47,165 nucleotides of DNA, taken from the NCBI GenBank assembly GCA_913063035.1, contig CAJXYS010000023.1:1-47165 (forward strand). The letters are read 5' to 3'. Positions within the stretch are counted from its first letter, which is position 1. Every line of letters starts with the position of its first letter. The position numbers and the translations under genes were made by a program. The DNA comes from an uncultured Maritimibacter sp. (GTDB taxonomy: Bacteria > Pseudomonadota > Alphaproteobacteria > Rhodobacterales > Rhodobacteraceae). Below are positions 25,312 to 34,486 of the stretch, in pieces. Below the pieces are notes generated by a model. That model was not told the origin of the DNA and ran no database searches. It saw nothing but the letters and a program-made list of their open reading frames with translations.

Positions 25312-26778
25312 ATGCGCTTCCTGAGACGCAGCCTCGTCGGCCTGTTCCTCGCGGGTCTCACGCTCGGGCTCCTGGCCCTGGCCGGGCAGGGGGTGATGAC
25401 CGCCCTGCAGGAGCGCTGGTCCGAGGCGCCGCCCGAGCGCCCGGCCCGCGAGCGGGTCTTCGCGGTCAACGTGATCCCGGTCGTCGGCACGGATATCCGG
25501 CCCGTCATGACGGCCTTCGGCGAGATCCGCTCGCGTCGGACGCTGGACCTGCGCGCAGCGGTGGGCGGCCCCGTGGTGGAACTGGCCGCCGATTTCGAGG
25601 AAGGCGGCAGCGTCGCGGCCGGGCAGCTCCTGCTGCGGATCGACCCGGCCGACGCGCAATCCGCGCTGGACGTGGCGCGCACCGATCTCTCCGAGGCCGA
25701 GGCCGAGCTGCGCGACGCCGTGCGCGCGCTGGCGCTCGCCCGTGACGAGTTGCGCGCCGCCGCGGACCAGGCGCGGTTGCGCGACCAGGCGCTCGCGCGC
25801 CAGCGGGACCTGCTCGGCCGCGGTGTCGGGACCGAGGCCGCCGTGGAAACCGCGGAACTCGCCGCCTCCGCCGCAGAGCAGGCCGTGCTGGCCAAGCGCC
25901 AGGCCATCGCCCAGGCCGAGGCGCGCGTCGACCAGGCGCGCAACGCCGTGGCCCGGCGCGAGATCGGCCAGGCCGAGGCGGAACGGCGGCTTGCCGATAC
26001 CGAGCTCCGGGCAGAATTCGCCGGCACGCTGAGCGACGTCGCCGTGGTCGAGGGCGGGCTTGTGGCCGCGAACGAGCGCGTGGCGCGTCTGATCGACCCC
26101 CGTGCGCTCGAGGTGTCTTTCCGGGTCTCGACCTCTCAATATGCGCGGCTGCTGGACGACACCGGACGGCTGCGCCCGGTGCCGGTCCGCGTCAAGCTGG
26201 ACAATTTCGGCATCGATCTCGTGGCGCATGGCCGGGTATCCCGCGCCGGGGCCGCGGTCGGAGAGGGGCAGACGGGCCGGCTGATCTTCGCCACGCTCGA
26301 CGGCAAGACCGCGATCGGCTTCCGCCCCGGCGATTTCGTCGCCGTCGAGATCGAAGAGCCGGAACTGCCGAACGTGGCGGTGCTGCCCGCCACGGCGGTG
26401 GACGCGGCCGGCACGGTTCTCGTTCTGGGCGAGGATGACCGGCTGGTCGAACGGCGCGTCGAGATCCTGCGCAAGCAGCGCAACGACGTGATCGTGCGGG
26501 CGCCGGATCTCCACGGCGCGGAGGTCGTGGCCGAACGGACGCCGCTCATCGGTGCCGGTATCCGCGTCCGTCCGGTGCGCGCGGGCGACCGCGCCGACAT
26601 GGCCGAGCCGCCCGATATGCTGGAACTGACGCCGGAACGCCGGGCGCGGCTCCTGTCCTTCGTGGAGGGCAACGGCGCGATGCCGGAGGACGTCAAAAAC
26701 CGGCTGCGCGCCCAGCTGCAGGAGACCCGCGTGCCCGCGCGCGTCGTCGAGCGGCTCGAAGCCCGGATCGGGGGCTGA
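25312..26778 (+). CDS. RND efflux periplasmic adaptor (HlyD/MFP family)
   Basis: Membrane fusion protein of about 488 residues linking an RND pump to an outer-membrane channel. An N-terminal transmembrane anchor (about 8-28) is followed by the lipoyl half (AAVGGPVVELAADFEEGGSV), a long alpha-helical hairpin rich in Ala, Glu and Arg (about 118-225), the second lipoyl half (RLADTELRAEFAGTLSDVAV), and beta-barrel segments. The C-terminal 50 residues (LTPERRARLLSFVEGNGAMP onward) add a helical tail. I chose the ATG; a GTG four codons earlier is possible. The pump gene starts 3 nt downstream. No outer-membrane factor gene is present. Confidence 0.9.
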   Translation: MRFLRRSLVGLFLAGLTLGLLALAGQGVMTALQERWSEAPPERPARERVFAVNVIPVVGTDIRPVMTAFGEIRSRRTLDLRAAVGGPVVELAADFEEGGSVAAGQLLLRIDPADAQSALDVARTDLSEAEAELRDAVRALALARDELRAAADQARLRDQALARQRDLLGRGVGTEAAVETAELAASAAEQAVLAKRQAIAQAEARVDQARNAVARREIGQAEAERRLADTELRAEFAGTLSDVAVVEGGLVAANERVARLIDPRALEVSFRVSTSQYARLLDDTGRLRPVPVRVKLDNFGIDLVAHGRVSRAGAAVGEGQTGRLIFATLDGKTAIGFRPGDFVAVEIEEPELPNVAVLPATAVDAAGTVLVLGEDDRLVERRVEILRKQRNDVIVRAPDLHGAEVVAERTPLIGAGIRVRPVRAGDRADMAEPPDMLELTPERRARLLSFVEGNGAMPEDVKNRLRAQLQETRVPARVVERLEARIGG

Positions 26779-26781
26779 CCG

Positions 26782-29700
26782 ATGGCCGAGCGCCGCGCCC
26801 CGAAAGCCGCCGTCGGGCTGCTCTCCTATTTCGCCAGGCACCGGACGGCGGCGAACCTGTTGCTGGTGGTGCTGATCGCGCTGGGCCTGGCGGCATTCCC
26901 GCGGATGCGGGCGCAGTTCTTTCCGGACGTGATCATCGACAACGTCTCGGTCTCGGTCGCCTGGCAGGGCGCCGGGGCCGAGGACGTGGATGCCGCCATC
27001 GTGCAGGTGCTCGAACCCGCGCTTCTCGCCGTGGAAGGCGTCGAGTCGAGCGCGGCGACCTCGCGCGAGGGGCGCGCCGCGATAGAGCTGGATTTCGAAC
27101 CGGGCTGGGACATGGCCCGCGCCGCCGACGACGTGCAGGTGGCCGTGGACGCCGTGACGGACCTGCCCGAGGAGGCCGAGGAGCCCGTGGTGCGCCGCGG
27201 CGCGTGGCGCGACCGGGTGACAGACGTCGTGATCACCGGCCCGGTTTCGGTCGAGCAGCTGGGCCGTTTCGCCGACGAGTTCGTCACCCGGCTTTTCGCG
27301 GCCGGGGTCACGCGGACGACGATCCGGGGGCTCGAGGCCCCGGAAACCGTGGTGGAGGTGCCTGAAGCCGCGCTGATCGAGCATGACGTGAGCCTGTCGC
27401 AGATCGCGCAGGCCATCGGCGCCGAGGCGGACACCGACCCGGCCGGCGACGTGGCCGGCGGCGCGGCGCGGGTCCGCACGGGCGTGGCCAAGCGTGATTA
27501 CGACGAGATCGCCGGCATCGTGATCCGGTCCGACCCGGACGGATCGACGCTCACCGTGGGCGATCTCGGCACCGTCCGGGTGGAGGGCATCGACCGCGCG
27601 CGCGCCTATTTCGCCGGCCCGGACCCCGCGATCTCGCTCAGGGTCGACCGGTCCGACAAGGGCGACGCCATCGCGATCCAGCGCCAGGTCGAGGAGGTGG
27701 CCGCCGAGATGGGGGCGACCCTGCCCGAGGGCGTGAAGATCGAGCTGATCCGCACCCGCGCCGAGGCGATCACCGGCCGGCTCGACATCCTGTTCGACAA
27801 CGGGATGCTGGGGCTGACGCTGGTGGTCCTGCTGTTGTTCCTGTTTCTCAACGCGCGCACCGCGTTCTGGGTGGCGGCGGGCATTCCCGTCGCCATGCTG
27901 GCCGCGGTGGCGCTGATGTATGCCTTCGGGCTGACGCTCAACATGATCTCGCTCTTCGCGCTGCTCATCACGCTCGGCATCGTGGTCGACGATGCCATCG
28001 TCGTGGGCGAGCATGCCGACTTCCGCGCGCGCCAGCTGGGCGAGCCCCCGGTCGTGGCGGCCGAGAACGCCGCCAACCGCATGGCCGCGCCGGTCTTCTC
28101 GGCGACGCTGACGACGGTGATCGCCTTCTTCGCGCTGGTTGCCATCGGCGGGCGCTTCGGCGACCTGATCTCCGACATTCCCTTCACGGTGATCGTGGTG
28201 CTGATCGCATCGCTGATCGAGTGTTTCCTGATCCTGCCGAACCACATGGCGCATGCGCTGCGCCACACGGCCGCGCGGCACTGGTACGACGCGCCCTCGC
28301 GCGTGGTGAATGCCGGCTTCACCTGGGTCCGGCGGACGATCTTCCGCCGGCTCATCCGGCTGGTGATCTGGGCCCGCTACCCGGCGCTTGCGCTGACCGT
28401 TTTCCTGTTTTCGACGCAGGCGGTGCTGTTCATCCGCGGCGATGTGCAGTGGCGGTTCTTCAACGCGCCGGAACTCGGCTCGGTCACGGGGAATTTCGCC
28501 ATGGTCACCGGCGCCGGCCGCGACGACACGATGGAGATGATGCGCGAGCTGCAGCGCGCGACCGAGGCGCTGGGGGCACGCTACGCGGAAGAATACGGCC
28601 GTAACCCGATCGACTATGCCCTGGCCGAAATCGGGGGCAACACCGGGCGCGGCCTCTCGGGGGCCGACACCAAGGAGCCCGACCAGCTGGGCGGGATCGC
28701 CATCGAGCTGATCGACGCGGACCTGCGGCCCTATTCCTCGTTCGAGTTCGTCGCCGCCTTGCAGGACGAGGTGCAGCGCCACCCGCTGCTCGAGACGCTC
28801 AGCTTCCGGGGCTGGCGCGGCGGGCCGGGCGGCGACTCGCTGTCGGTGCAGTTCTACGGGGCCGACAGCGAGACGCTCAAGGCCGCCGCCGAATCGCTGA
28901 AGACGGCGGTCATGGACTACCCCGAGGTATCGGCCGTCGAGGACAGCCTGGCCTATGACAAGGAAGAACTGGTGCTGGAGCTGACCCCGCAGGGCGAGGC
29001 GCTGGGGTTCACCATCGACGGGCTCGGCCGCGTACTCCGCGACCGGCTGAACGGGGTGGAGGCCGCCAGCTATCCGGCCGGACCGCGCTCGGCCACGATC
29101 CGGGTGGAGCTGCCCGAGGACGAATTGACCGCCGATTTCCTCGACCGCACCGTGATGCGGACCACCGCCGGCGGCTACGTGCCCCTGGCCGATATCGTCA
29201 CCGTCACCTCGCGCACGGGCTTTTCCACCATCCGGCGCGAAAACGGCCTGCGCGTCGTCAGCGTCACCGGTGACATCGCCGAGGACGATCCGGCCCGCGC
29301 CACCGAGATCCAGGACACCCTGCGCGAGACGATCCTGCCCGAGATCGAGACGGCGCAGGGCGTCGCCTGGACGATGACCGGTCTCGCCGAGCAGGAGCGC
29401 GACTTCCTGTCGGATGCGCGCACGGGCTTCATCCTGTGCCTCATGGGGATCTACCTGACGCTGGCCTGGATCTTCGCCAGCTGGACGCGGCCCGCCGTCG
29501 TGATGGCGATCATTCCCTTCGGGCTCGTGGGGGCGATCTGGGGGCATTACGTCTGGGGCGTGCCGCTGTCCATGTTCACGGTCGTCGGGCTGATCGGCAT
29601 GACGGGGATCATCATCAACGACAGCATCGTCCTGGTCTCGACCATCGACGAATACGCGCAGGATCGGGGGCTGATTCCGGCGATCGTCGACGGTGCCGCC

Positions 29701-30171
29701 GACCGGTTGCGGCCGGTCCTGCTGACGACCGCGACGACGGTGCTGGGGCTGGCGCCGCTGCTTTACGAGAGTTCTCAGCAGGCGCAGTTCCTGAAGCCGA
29801 CCGTCATCACGCTGGTCTACGGGCTCGGCTTCGGCATGTTCCTCGTGCTGATCGTGGTGCCGGCGCTGCTTGCGGTGCAGATGGATATCGGCCGCCAGGT
29901 CGCCGGGTTGCGCCGGGTCGTGTCGGGGCGGGCCGGGGCGCCGGGCGCGGCCGTGGGCGTTGCGGCGCTGGGCGCGGCGGGTCTCTTTGCCGCGACGCTC
30001 GGCCATGTGGCCGTGACGGGCGCGCTGCCGGCCGCGCTGGCCGGGCTGCCGGTGCCGGACGGTATGACCGGTGCGTTCCTTCTCTTCGCGGGCGGGCTGG
30101 CGGTGCTGACGCTGCTGGTCTACCTCGTGGCGGCGCTGGCACTCTCCGTCGCGCCGCGCCGCCGGGGCTGA
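26782..30171 (+). CDS. RND-family efflux transporter permease (1129 aa)
   Basis: Inner-membrane proton-driven exporter of the AcrB/HAE group. TM1 at about 26-44 precedes the first large periplasmic domain. The proton-relay pair Asp403-Asp404 lies in TM4 (GIVVDDAIVVGE). TM10 carries GLIGMTGIIINDSIVLV. The second periplasmic loop spans about 555-860. At 1129 residues it is longer than the usual 1030-1050: after TM12 there are about 85 further residues with two more hydrophobic segments (GVAALGAAGLFAATLG and FLLFAGGLAVLTLLVYLVAA), which would give 14 helices. It is coupled to the adaptor by a 3-nt gap. Substrates cannot be predicted. Confidence 0.93.
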   Translation: MAERRAPKAAVGLLSYFARHRTAANLLLVVLIALGLAAFPRMRAQFFPDVIIDNVSVSVAWQGAGAEDVDAAIVQVLEPALLAVEGVESSAATSREGRAAIELDFEPGWDMARAADDVQVAVDAVTDLPEEAEEPVVRRGAWRDRVTDVVITGPVSVEQLGRFADEFVTRLFAAGVTRTTIRGLEAPETVVEVPEAALIEHDVSLSQIAQAIGAEADTDPAGDVAGGAARVRTGVAKRDYDEIAGIVIRSDPDGSTLTVGDLGTVRVEGIDRARAYFAGPDPAISLRVDRSDKGDAIAIQRQVEEVAAEMGATLPEGVKIELIRTRAEAITGRLDILFDNGMLGLTLVVLLLFLFLNARTAFWVAAGIPVAMLAAVALMYAFGLTLNMISLFALLITLGIVVDDAIVVGEHADFRARQLGEPPVVAAENAANRMAAPVFSATLTTVIAFFALVAIGGRFGDLISDIPFTVIVVLIASLIECFLILPNHMAHALRHTAARHWYDAPSRVVNAGFTWVRRTIFRRLIRLVIWARYPALALTVFLFSTQAVLFIRGDVQWRFFNAPELGSVTGNFAMVTGAGRDDTMEMMRELQRATEALGARYAEEYGRNPIDYALAEIGGNTGRGLSGADTKEPDQLGGIAIELIDADLRPYSSFEFVAALQDEVQRHPLLETLSFRGWRGGPGGDSLSVQFYGADSETLKAAAESLKTAVMDYPEVSAVEDSLAYDKEELVLELTPQGEALGFTIDGLGRVLRDRLNGVEAASYPAGPRSATIRVELPEDELTADFLDRTVMRTTAGGYVPLADIVTVTSRTGFSTIRRENGLRVVSVTGDIAEDDPARATEIQDTLRETILPEIETAQGVAWTMTGLAEQERDFLSDARTGFILCLMGIYLTLAWIFASWTRPAVVMAIIPFGLVGAIWGHYVWGVPLSMFTVVGLIGMTGIIINDSIVLVSTIDEYAQDRGLIPAIVDGAADRLRPVLLTTATTVLGLAPLLYESSQQAQFLKPTVITLVYGLGFGMFLVLIVVPALLAVQMDIGRQVAGLRRVVSGRAGAPGAAVGVAALGAAGLFAATLGHVAVTGALPAALAGLPVPDGMTGAFLLFAGGLAVLTLLVYLVAALALSVAPRRRG

Positions 30172-30176
30172 CCGGC

Positions 30177-31016
30177 TCAGCCGCCGTCGCAGCCCCGGAT
30201 GTCGACGGCCTTTTCGCTGCCGAGCAGGGTGATGCGCAGGGCCGACCGATCCAGCATCAGCGCGCCGCCATAGTCGATGATCTCGGCCGTCGCGGTGAGC
30301 GCTCCGTCCTCGCGGCGGACGTCGGCCTCGCCGATCCAGACATCCGGGTCCGGCAGTTCGAACACGACCGCCGGGGTCCCGGCGCCGAGCGACGGGACCG
30401 CCATCCGCGCGGTCAGTTCCATTCCGTCGCCCGCCGGGGCAAGGCGGCAGGTGACCCTGCCCACCCCGGCCGCGGCGGCGGTTTCCGGCTCGGTGGCCAG
30501 CGCCGCCGTGATGCGCGGATCGGGCGCCCCTCCGGCCGGAAGAACGGCCCGCACCGAGAAATCGACCGGCATGCAGATATCCTCGCACACCCCGATCTCC
30601 ATCCGGGCGCTGATCGTGATCGGATCCGCCCCTGCATGCGGGGTGATCCGCAGCGGCAACACCACTTCGTCGCTGTAGCCGATCGACCGCATCCCGCTGA
30701 CCACGAAAATCTCTGGGCGCGGCCAGTGGGGATCCACCCGGTCAAGGTTCTCGGACCCGTCCCAGTCGAAGCGCGGCGGGATCCCGGCATCCCCCGGGGC
30801 GCGCCAGTAGGTCTTCCAGCCGGGGGCCAGCTGCAGACTCAGCGCGGCCATATGCGTGCCGTCGGCCTGGCGCCACCCGGGCAGGAGCCGCGCCTCGACG
30901 GCGTCCCGGGGCGTGACGATATCGGCCGCGCCGGCGCCGGGCAGACCGATCAGCGCAGCGGCCAGAACGGCTGCGAAAGGTGGTGAAAAAAACGTCATGC
31001 GCGTCAACATAGGCAT
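30177..31016 (-). CDS. Periplasmic DsbD N-terminal-domain-like protein (279 aa)
   Basis: Signal peptide (to about residue 31, AGAGA-A) followed by a domain like the periplasmic N-terminal part of the thiol reductase DsbD/Scs[23 protein letters not shown] and [15 protein letters not shown] are typical. A Cys pair Cys144-x3-Cys148 (GVCEDICMP) lies where DsbD-alpha has its redox cysteines. It lacks the transmembrane and thioredoxin-like domains of full DsbD, so it would need a separate electron donor such as CcdA. Three in-frame ATGs (codons 1, 3, 7) are possible and none has a clear ribosome binding site. It is divergent from yqgE. Confidence 0.82.
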   Translation of the reverse strand: MPMLTRMTFFSPPFAAVLAAALIGLPGAGAADIVTPRDAVEARLLPGWRQADGTHMAALSLQLAPGWKTYWRAPGDAGIPPRFDWDGSENLDRVDPHWPRPEIFVVSGMRSIGYSDEVVLPLRITPHAGADPITISARMEIGVCEDICMPVDFSVRAVLPAGGAPDPRITAALATEPETAAAAGVGRVTCRLAPAGDGMELTARMAVPSLGAGTPAVVFELPDPDVWIGEADVRREDGALTATAEIIDYGGALMLDRSALRITLLGSEKAVDIRGCDGG

Positions 31017-31112
31017 GTTGGCGCGCCGGCAAAATCACTTTTCCGTCCGTGGCCGGCCAAAGCCGGTGCGCCGGCCCTTGAACCCGGTCCCGGCAAGGCA
31101 CATTGTCGATCC

Positions 31113-31688
31113 ATGACCGATACCGCCGTCGCCGAGTCCCTCAGCGGGAAACTCCTCATCGCCATGCCGGGGATGTCCGACCCCCGTTTCGAGAAGAGCG
31201 TGGTCTATCTTTGCGCCCATTCCGCGGACGGCGCGATGGGGCTGATCGTGAACAAGCCGACGCCGGACCTGCGGTTTTCCGACCTGCTCGAACAGCTCGA
31301 GATCGCGCCGTCGGACGATACCTCGGCGATCCGGGTGCATTTCGGCGGGCCGGTCGAGCATGGCCGCGGCTTCGTGCTGCATTCCTCGGATTACCGCTCG
31401 AACGAGTCGACGCTGCAGGTGGACGAGGATTTCGGCATGACGGCGACGCTCGACATCCTCGAGGATATCGCGCGCGGCGCCGGCCCCGGCGCGTGCCTGC
31501 TGGCGCTGGGCTACGCCGGCTGGGGGCCCGGACAGCTTGAACAGGAACTGCAGGCCAATGGCTGGCTGACCTGCGCGGCAGCCCCCGATCTCGTCTTCAG
31601 CGCCGACGATGCCGGCAAGTGGACCGCCGCGCTGGAAAGCATGGGGATCAGCCCGAGTTTCCTGTCCGCCGACGGCGGATCGGCCTGA
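31113..31688 (+). CDS. yqgE: UPF0301 family protein YqgE/AlgH
   Basis: Conserved protein of 191 residues, biochemical function not established. The family signatures are complete: [20 protein letters not shown] near the N-terminus, [28 protein letters not shown] and the [20 protein letters not shown] segment. It is soluble with no signal peptide. It is divergent from the DsbD-like gene and convergent with tsaC/sua5, which ends 2 nt downstream. Confidence 0.94.
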   Translation: MTDTAVAESLSGKLLIAMPGMSDPRFEKSVVYLCAHSADGAMGLIVNKPTPDLRFSDLLEQLEIAPSDDTSAIRVHFGGPVEHGRGFVLHSSDYRSNESTLQVDEDFGMTATLDILEDIARGAGPGACLLALGYAGWGPGQLEQELQANGWLTCAAAPDLVFSADDAGKWTAALESMGISPSFLSADGGSA

Positions 31689-31690
31689 GA

Positions 31691-32674
31691 TCAGCCGCCC
31701 TGCGGCCGCGGCGCCGCGGCGCGTCTGAGCCGGTCGTTGATGGCCCGTCCAAGGCCGGTGTCCGGCACGGGCGAGACACAGGCGCGCGCCTTGCCGGACA
31801 CCCGGCCCAGCCTGTCGATTTCCCGCAGCGCGGCGAAGAGCGCGGCCGCGGCCTCGACCAGGTCGCCATTGGGCGACAGGTTCAGATCCGCCGCGCGTGC
31901 GGCCGGGCCGAAGCCCAGCCAGACTTCGTCGGCCGCGGGCGCGGCGCAGTCCAGGCGCAGCGCCACCTCCGGCGCGTAATGCGACGCCAGTTGTCCCGGG
32001 GCCTCGGGCGCGGTGCCGGGCGTCTCGGCGGCGGCGAGCGGGCGGCCGAGCGCGGCCTCGATCGCCTCGGCCGGCAATCCGCCCGGGCGCAGCAGGCGCG
32101 CGCCGTCCGCACCCGTCGCCACGATGGTCGACTCCAGCCCGACCGTGCAGGCGCCCCCGTCGACGACCGCGGCGATCTTGCCGTCCAGCCCGTCCAGAAC
32201 ATGGGTCGCCGTCGTCGGGCTGACCCGTCCCGACGGATTGGCCGAGGGGGCGGCGACGGGGCCGCCGAAGGCGTTCAGCAGCGCCGCCGCGACCGGGTTC
32301 CCGGGCACCCGGATCGCGACGGTGGGCAGGCCGGCCGTGACCAGCTCGGACAGGCCCGCGCCGGCCCGCACCGGCAGCACCAGGCTGAGCGGTCCGGGCC
32401 AGAAGGCGTCGGCGAGCCGGTCCGCGTCCGTGTCGAAAACCGCGATCTCGCGCGCGGCTGCCGCATCGGCCACATGCACGATCAGCGGGTTGAAGGCCGG
32501 CCGGCCCTTGGCCGCGAAGATGCCTGCGACGGCGGTGGCGTTCCGCGCATCGGCGCCGAGCCCGTAGACGGTCTCGGTCGGGAAGGCCACGAGGCGGCCC
32601 GCCGCCAGCAGGTCCGCGGCACGGGCAAGCCCGTCTGCGTCGGGCCTCAGCTTTTCGGTCGTCTCGAGGTTCAT
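31691..32674 (-). CDS. tsaC: L-threonylcarbamoyladenylate synthase (Sua5/YrdC)
   Basis: Makes threonylcarbamoyl-AMP for the t6A37 modification of tRNAs reading ANN codons. Of 327 residues, the YrdC domain (about 1-200) has FPTETVYGLGADA, IFAAKGRPAFNPLIVHV and PVAAPSANPSGRVSPT. A C-terminal Sua5 domain (about 230-327) is joined by an Ala/Pro linker that includes PGQLASHYAP, the typical Sua5 junction. This is the long two-domain form, unlike short TsaC. I chose the internal Met that begins MNLETTEKLRPDADG; the frame extends 18 codons further without support. Divergent from the acyl-CoA dehydrogenase. Confidence 0.92.
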   Translation of the reverse strand: MNLETTEKLRPDADGLARAADLLAAGRLVAFPTETVYGLGADARNATAVAGIFAAKGRPAFNPLIVHVADAAAAREIAVFDTDADRLADAFWPGPLSLVLPVRAGAGLSELVTAGLPTVAIRVPGNPVAAALLNAFGGPVAAPSANPSGRVSPTTATHVLDGLDGKIAAVVDGGACTVGLESTIVATGADGARLLRPGGLPAEAIEAALGRPLAAAETPGTAPEAPGQLASHYAPEVALRLDCAAPAADEVWLGFGPAARAADLNLSPNGDLVEAAAALFAALREIDRLGRVSGKARACVSPVPDTGLGRAINDRLRRAAAPRPQGG

Positions 32675-32767
32675 GGTGACGTGGCGTCCGGGCGCTGTCG
32701 GAAAACTTGTCGTGGCGGTGACCGGCATAGCTTGTTATTCCACGCATTGCCAAGACGGGAGGGTTGG

Positions 32768-34486
32768 ATGCCGTATCATGCACCTGTACCGGACTACCGG
32801 TTCATTCTCGAGCACGTGGTCGGTTTCGACCGCCTCCGCGCGACCGAACGTTTCGCCGAGAGTACCGCGGACGTGACGGATGCCATCCTCGAAGAGGCCG
32901 CGCGGCTCGCCAACGAGGTGCTCGCGCCGCTGCAGCGCGCGGGCGATCAGCATCCCGCCGTGCTCGAGAACGGCGTGGTGCGCACGACGCCCGGCTTTGC
33001 CGAGGCCTATCGCGCCATCGCCGCCGGCGGCTGGGTCGGGATGTCGGCCGGGCCGGCGCATGGCGGCATGGACCTGCCGCAGAGCCTGACGACCGCCGTG
33101 AACGAGATGATGTCGGGCGCCTGCCTCGCGATCCAGATCGCGCCGCTGATGACCCAGGGGCAGATCGAGGCGCTGGAGCACCATGCCAGCGACGAGATCA
33201 AGGCGCTCTACCTGCCAAAGCTGATCACCGGCGAATGGTGCGGAACGATGAACCTGACCGAACCGCAGGCCGGATCGGACGTGGGGGCGCTGCGCACCAG
33301 GGCCGAACCCAAGGGCGACGGCACCTACGCGATCACCGGGCAGAAGATCTACATCTCCTGGGGCGACAACGATTTCACGGAAAACGTCTGCCACCTGGTG
33401 CTGGCGCGGCTGCCGGACGGGCCGCCGGGCACCAAGGGGATCAGCCTCTTCATGGTGCCGAAACGCATTCCCGACGCCGACGGCACGCCCGGGCCGGCCA
33501 ACAGCCTGCGGGTCGTCTCGCTCGAGCACAAGATGGGGCTGCACGGCTCGCCCACCGCCGTCATGGAATATGACGGCGCGACCGGCTGGCTGGTCGGCGC
33601 GCCGCACAAGGGCATGGCGGCGATGTTCACCATGATGAACAACGCGCGCCTGGGCGTCGGCGTGCAGGGCATCGGCGTGGCGGAGGCCGCCTGCCAGCAC
33701 GCGCTGGCCTACGCGCGCGACCGGCGTCAGGGCCCGTCACCGCTTGAAGATGGCACCGGCACGATCCTCGATCATGCGGATGTGCGCCGGATGCTGGCCG
33801 AGATGAAAGCGCAGACCTTCGCCGCCCGCGCCATCGCCTTCGACAACGCGGTGGCCATCGACATGGCGCATGCCACGGGCGACGCCGCCTGGCAGGCCCG
33901 CGCGGCCTTCCTGACGCCGATTTCCAAGGCCTATGGGACCGAGACCGGGATCGATGTCGCCTCCACCGGGGTGCAGGTGCATGGCGGCATGGGCTATATC
34001 GAGGAGACCGGCGCGGCGCAGTATCTGCGCGACGTGCGGGTGACGGCGATCTACGAGGGCACCAACGGCATCCAGGCGATGGACCTCGTCGGACGCAAGC
34101 TGTCGGACGGGGGCGCGGCGGCCTTTGCGCTCCTGGCCGAGATCGGCCAGACCGCCGCCCGCGCCGAGCAAGAGTTGCCGGATCTCGCGGCGTTCCTCGC
34201 CTCGGCCGAGGCGACCCTGACGGCGACGACGAGCTGGCTCCTGGAACAGGGAGAGATCAACGACCGTTTCGCCGGGGCCGTGCCCTATCTGCGGGCCTTC
34301 GCACTGGTGCTGGGCGGGCATTACCACCTGCGCGCCGCCCTGGCCGAGGGCGGGCAGGGGCCGCGCACCGCGCTGGCGCGGCTCTTCATCCGGCGGATGC
34401 TGCCGGCCCATGACGCGCTCTGCGCCGCGGTGCGCGAGGGGGCCGCCGGTCTTTACGCGCTCTCGGACGAGGATCTTGTCGCGTGA
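32768..34486 (+). CDS. Acyl-CoA dehydrogenase, DmdC-like (572 aa)
   Basis: FAD enzyme that forms a 2,3-enoyl-CoA. At 572 residues it is the long form with a C-terminal extension, like DmdC (3-methylmercaptopropionyl-CoA dehydrogenase) of marine roseobacters. MNLTEPQAGSDVGALRTRAE contacts FAD and substrate; GVQVHGGMGYIEETGAAQYL and AIYEGTNGIQAMDL follow, with the probable catalytic Glu in YEGT. GGGAGGG lies 5 nt before the ATG. It is coupled to an MBL hydrolase by overlapping stop and start. DMSP breakdown via methylmercaptopropionyl-CoA is possible, but no other dmd gene is in the window, so a general fatty or branched acyl-CoA role is equally likely. Confidence 0.9.
   Translation: MPYHAPVPDYRFILEHVVGFDRLRATERFAESTADVTDAILEEAARLANEVLAPLQRAGDQHPAVLENGVVRTTPGFAEAYRAIAAGGWVGMSAGPAHGGMDLPQSLTTAVNEMMSGACLAIQIAPLMTQGQIEALEHHASDEIKALYLPKLITGEWCGTMNLTEPQAGSDVGALRTRAEPKGDGTYAITGQKIYISWGDNDFTENVCHLVLARLPDGPPGTKGISLFMVPKRIPDADGTPGPANSLRVVSLEHKMGLHGSPTAVMEYDGATGWLVGAPHKGMAAMFTMMNNARLGVGVQGIGVAEAACQHALAYARDRRQGPSPLEDGTGTILDHADVRRMLAEMKAQTFAARAIAFDNAVAIDMAHATGDAAWQARAAFLTPISKAYGTETGIDVASTGVQVHGGMGYIEETGAAQYLRDVRVTAIYEGTNGIQAMDLVGRKLSDGGAAAFALLAEIGQTAARAEQELPDLAAFLASAEATLTATTSWLLEQGEINDRFAGAVPYLRAFALVLGGHYHLRAALAEGGQGPRTALARLFIRRMLPAHDALCAAVREGAAGLYALSDEDLVA

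Noticed and set aside
30163-30182. Hairpin GGCTGA...TCAGCC between RND gene and DsbD-like gene
   Set aside because: It arises because both convergent genes end in Gly-stop (GGC TGA). The stem is only 6 bp with no T-tract.
25228-30588. Very long open frame on the minus strand across the RND operon
   Set aside because: It is antisense to two clear RND genes, has a His/Arg/Gly/Asp-rich composition typical of high-GC shadow frames, and no recognisable domain.
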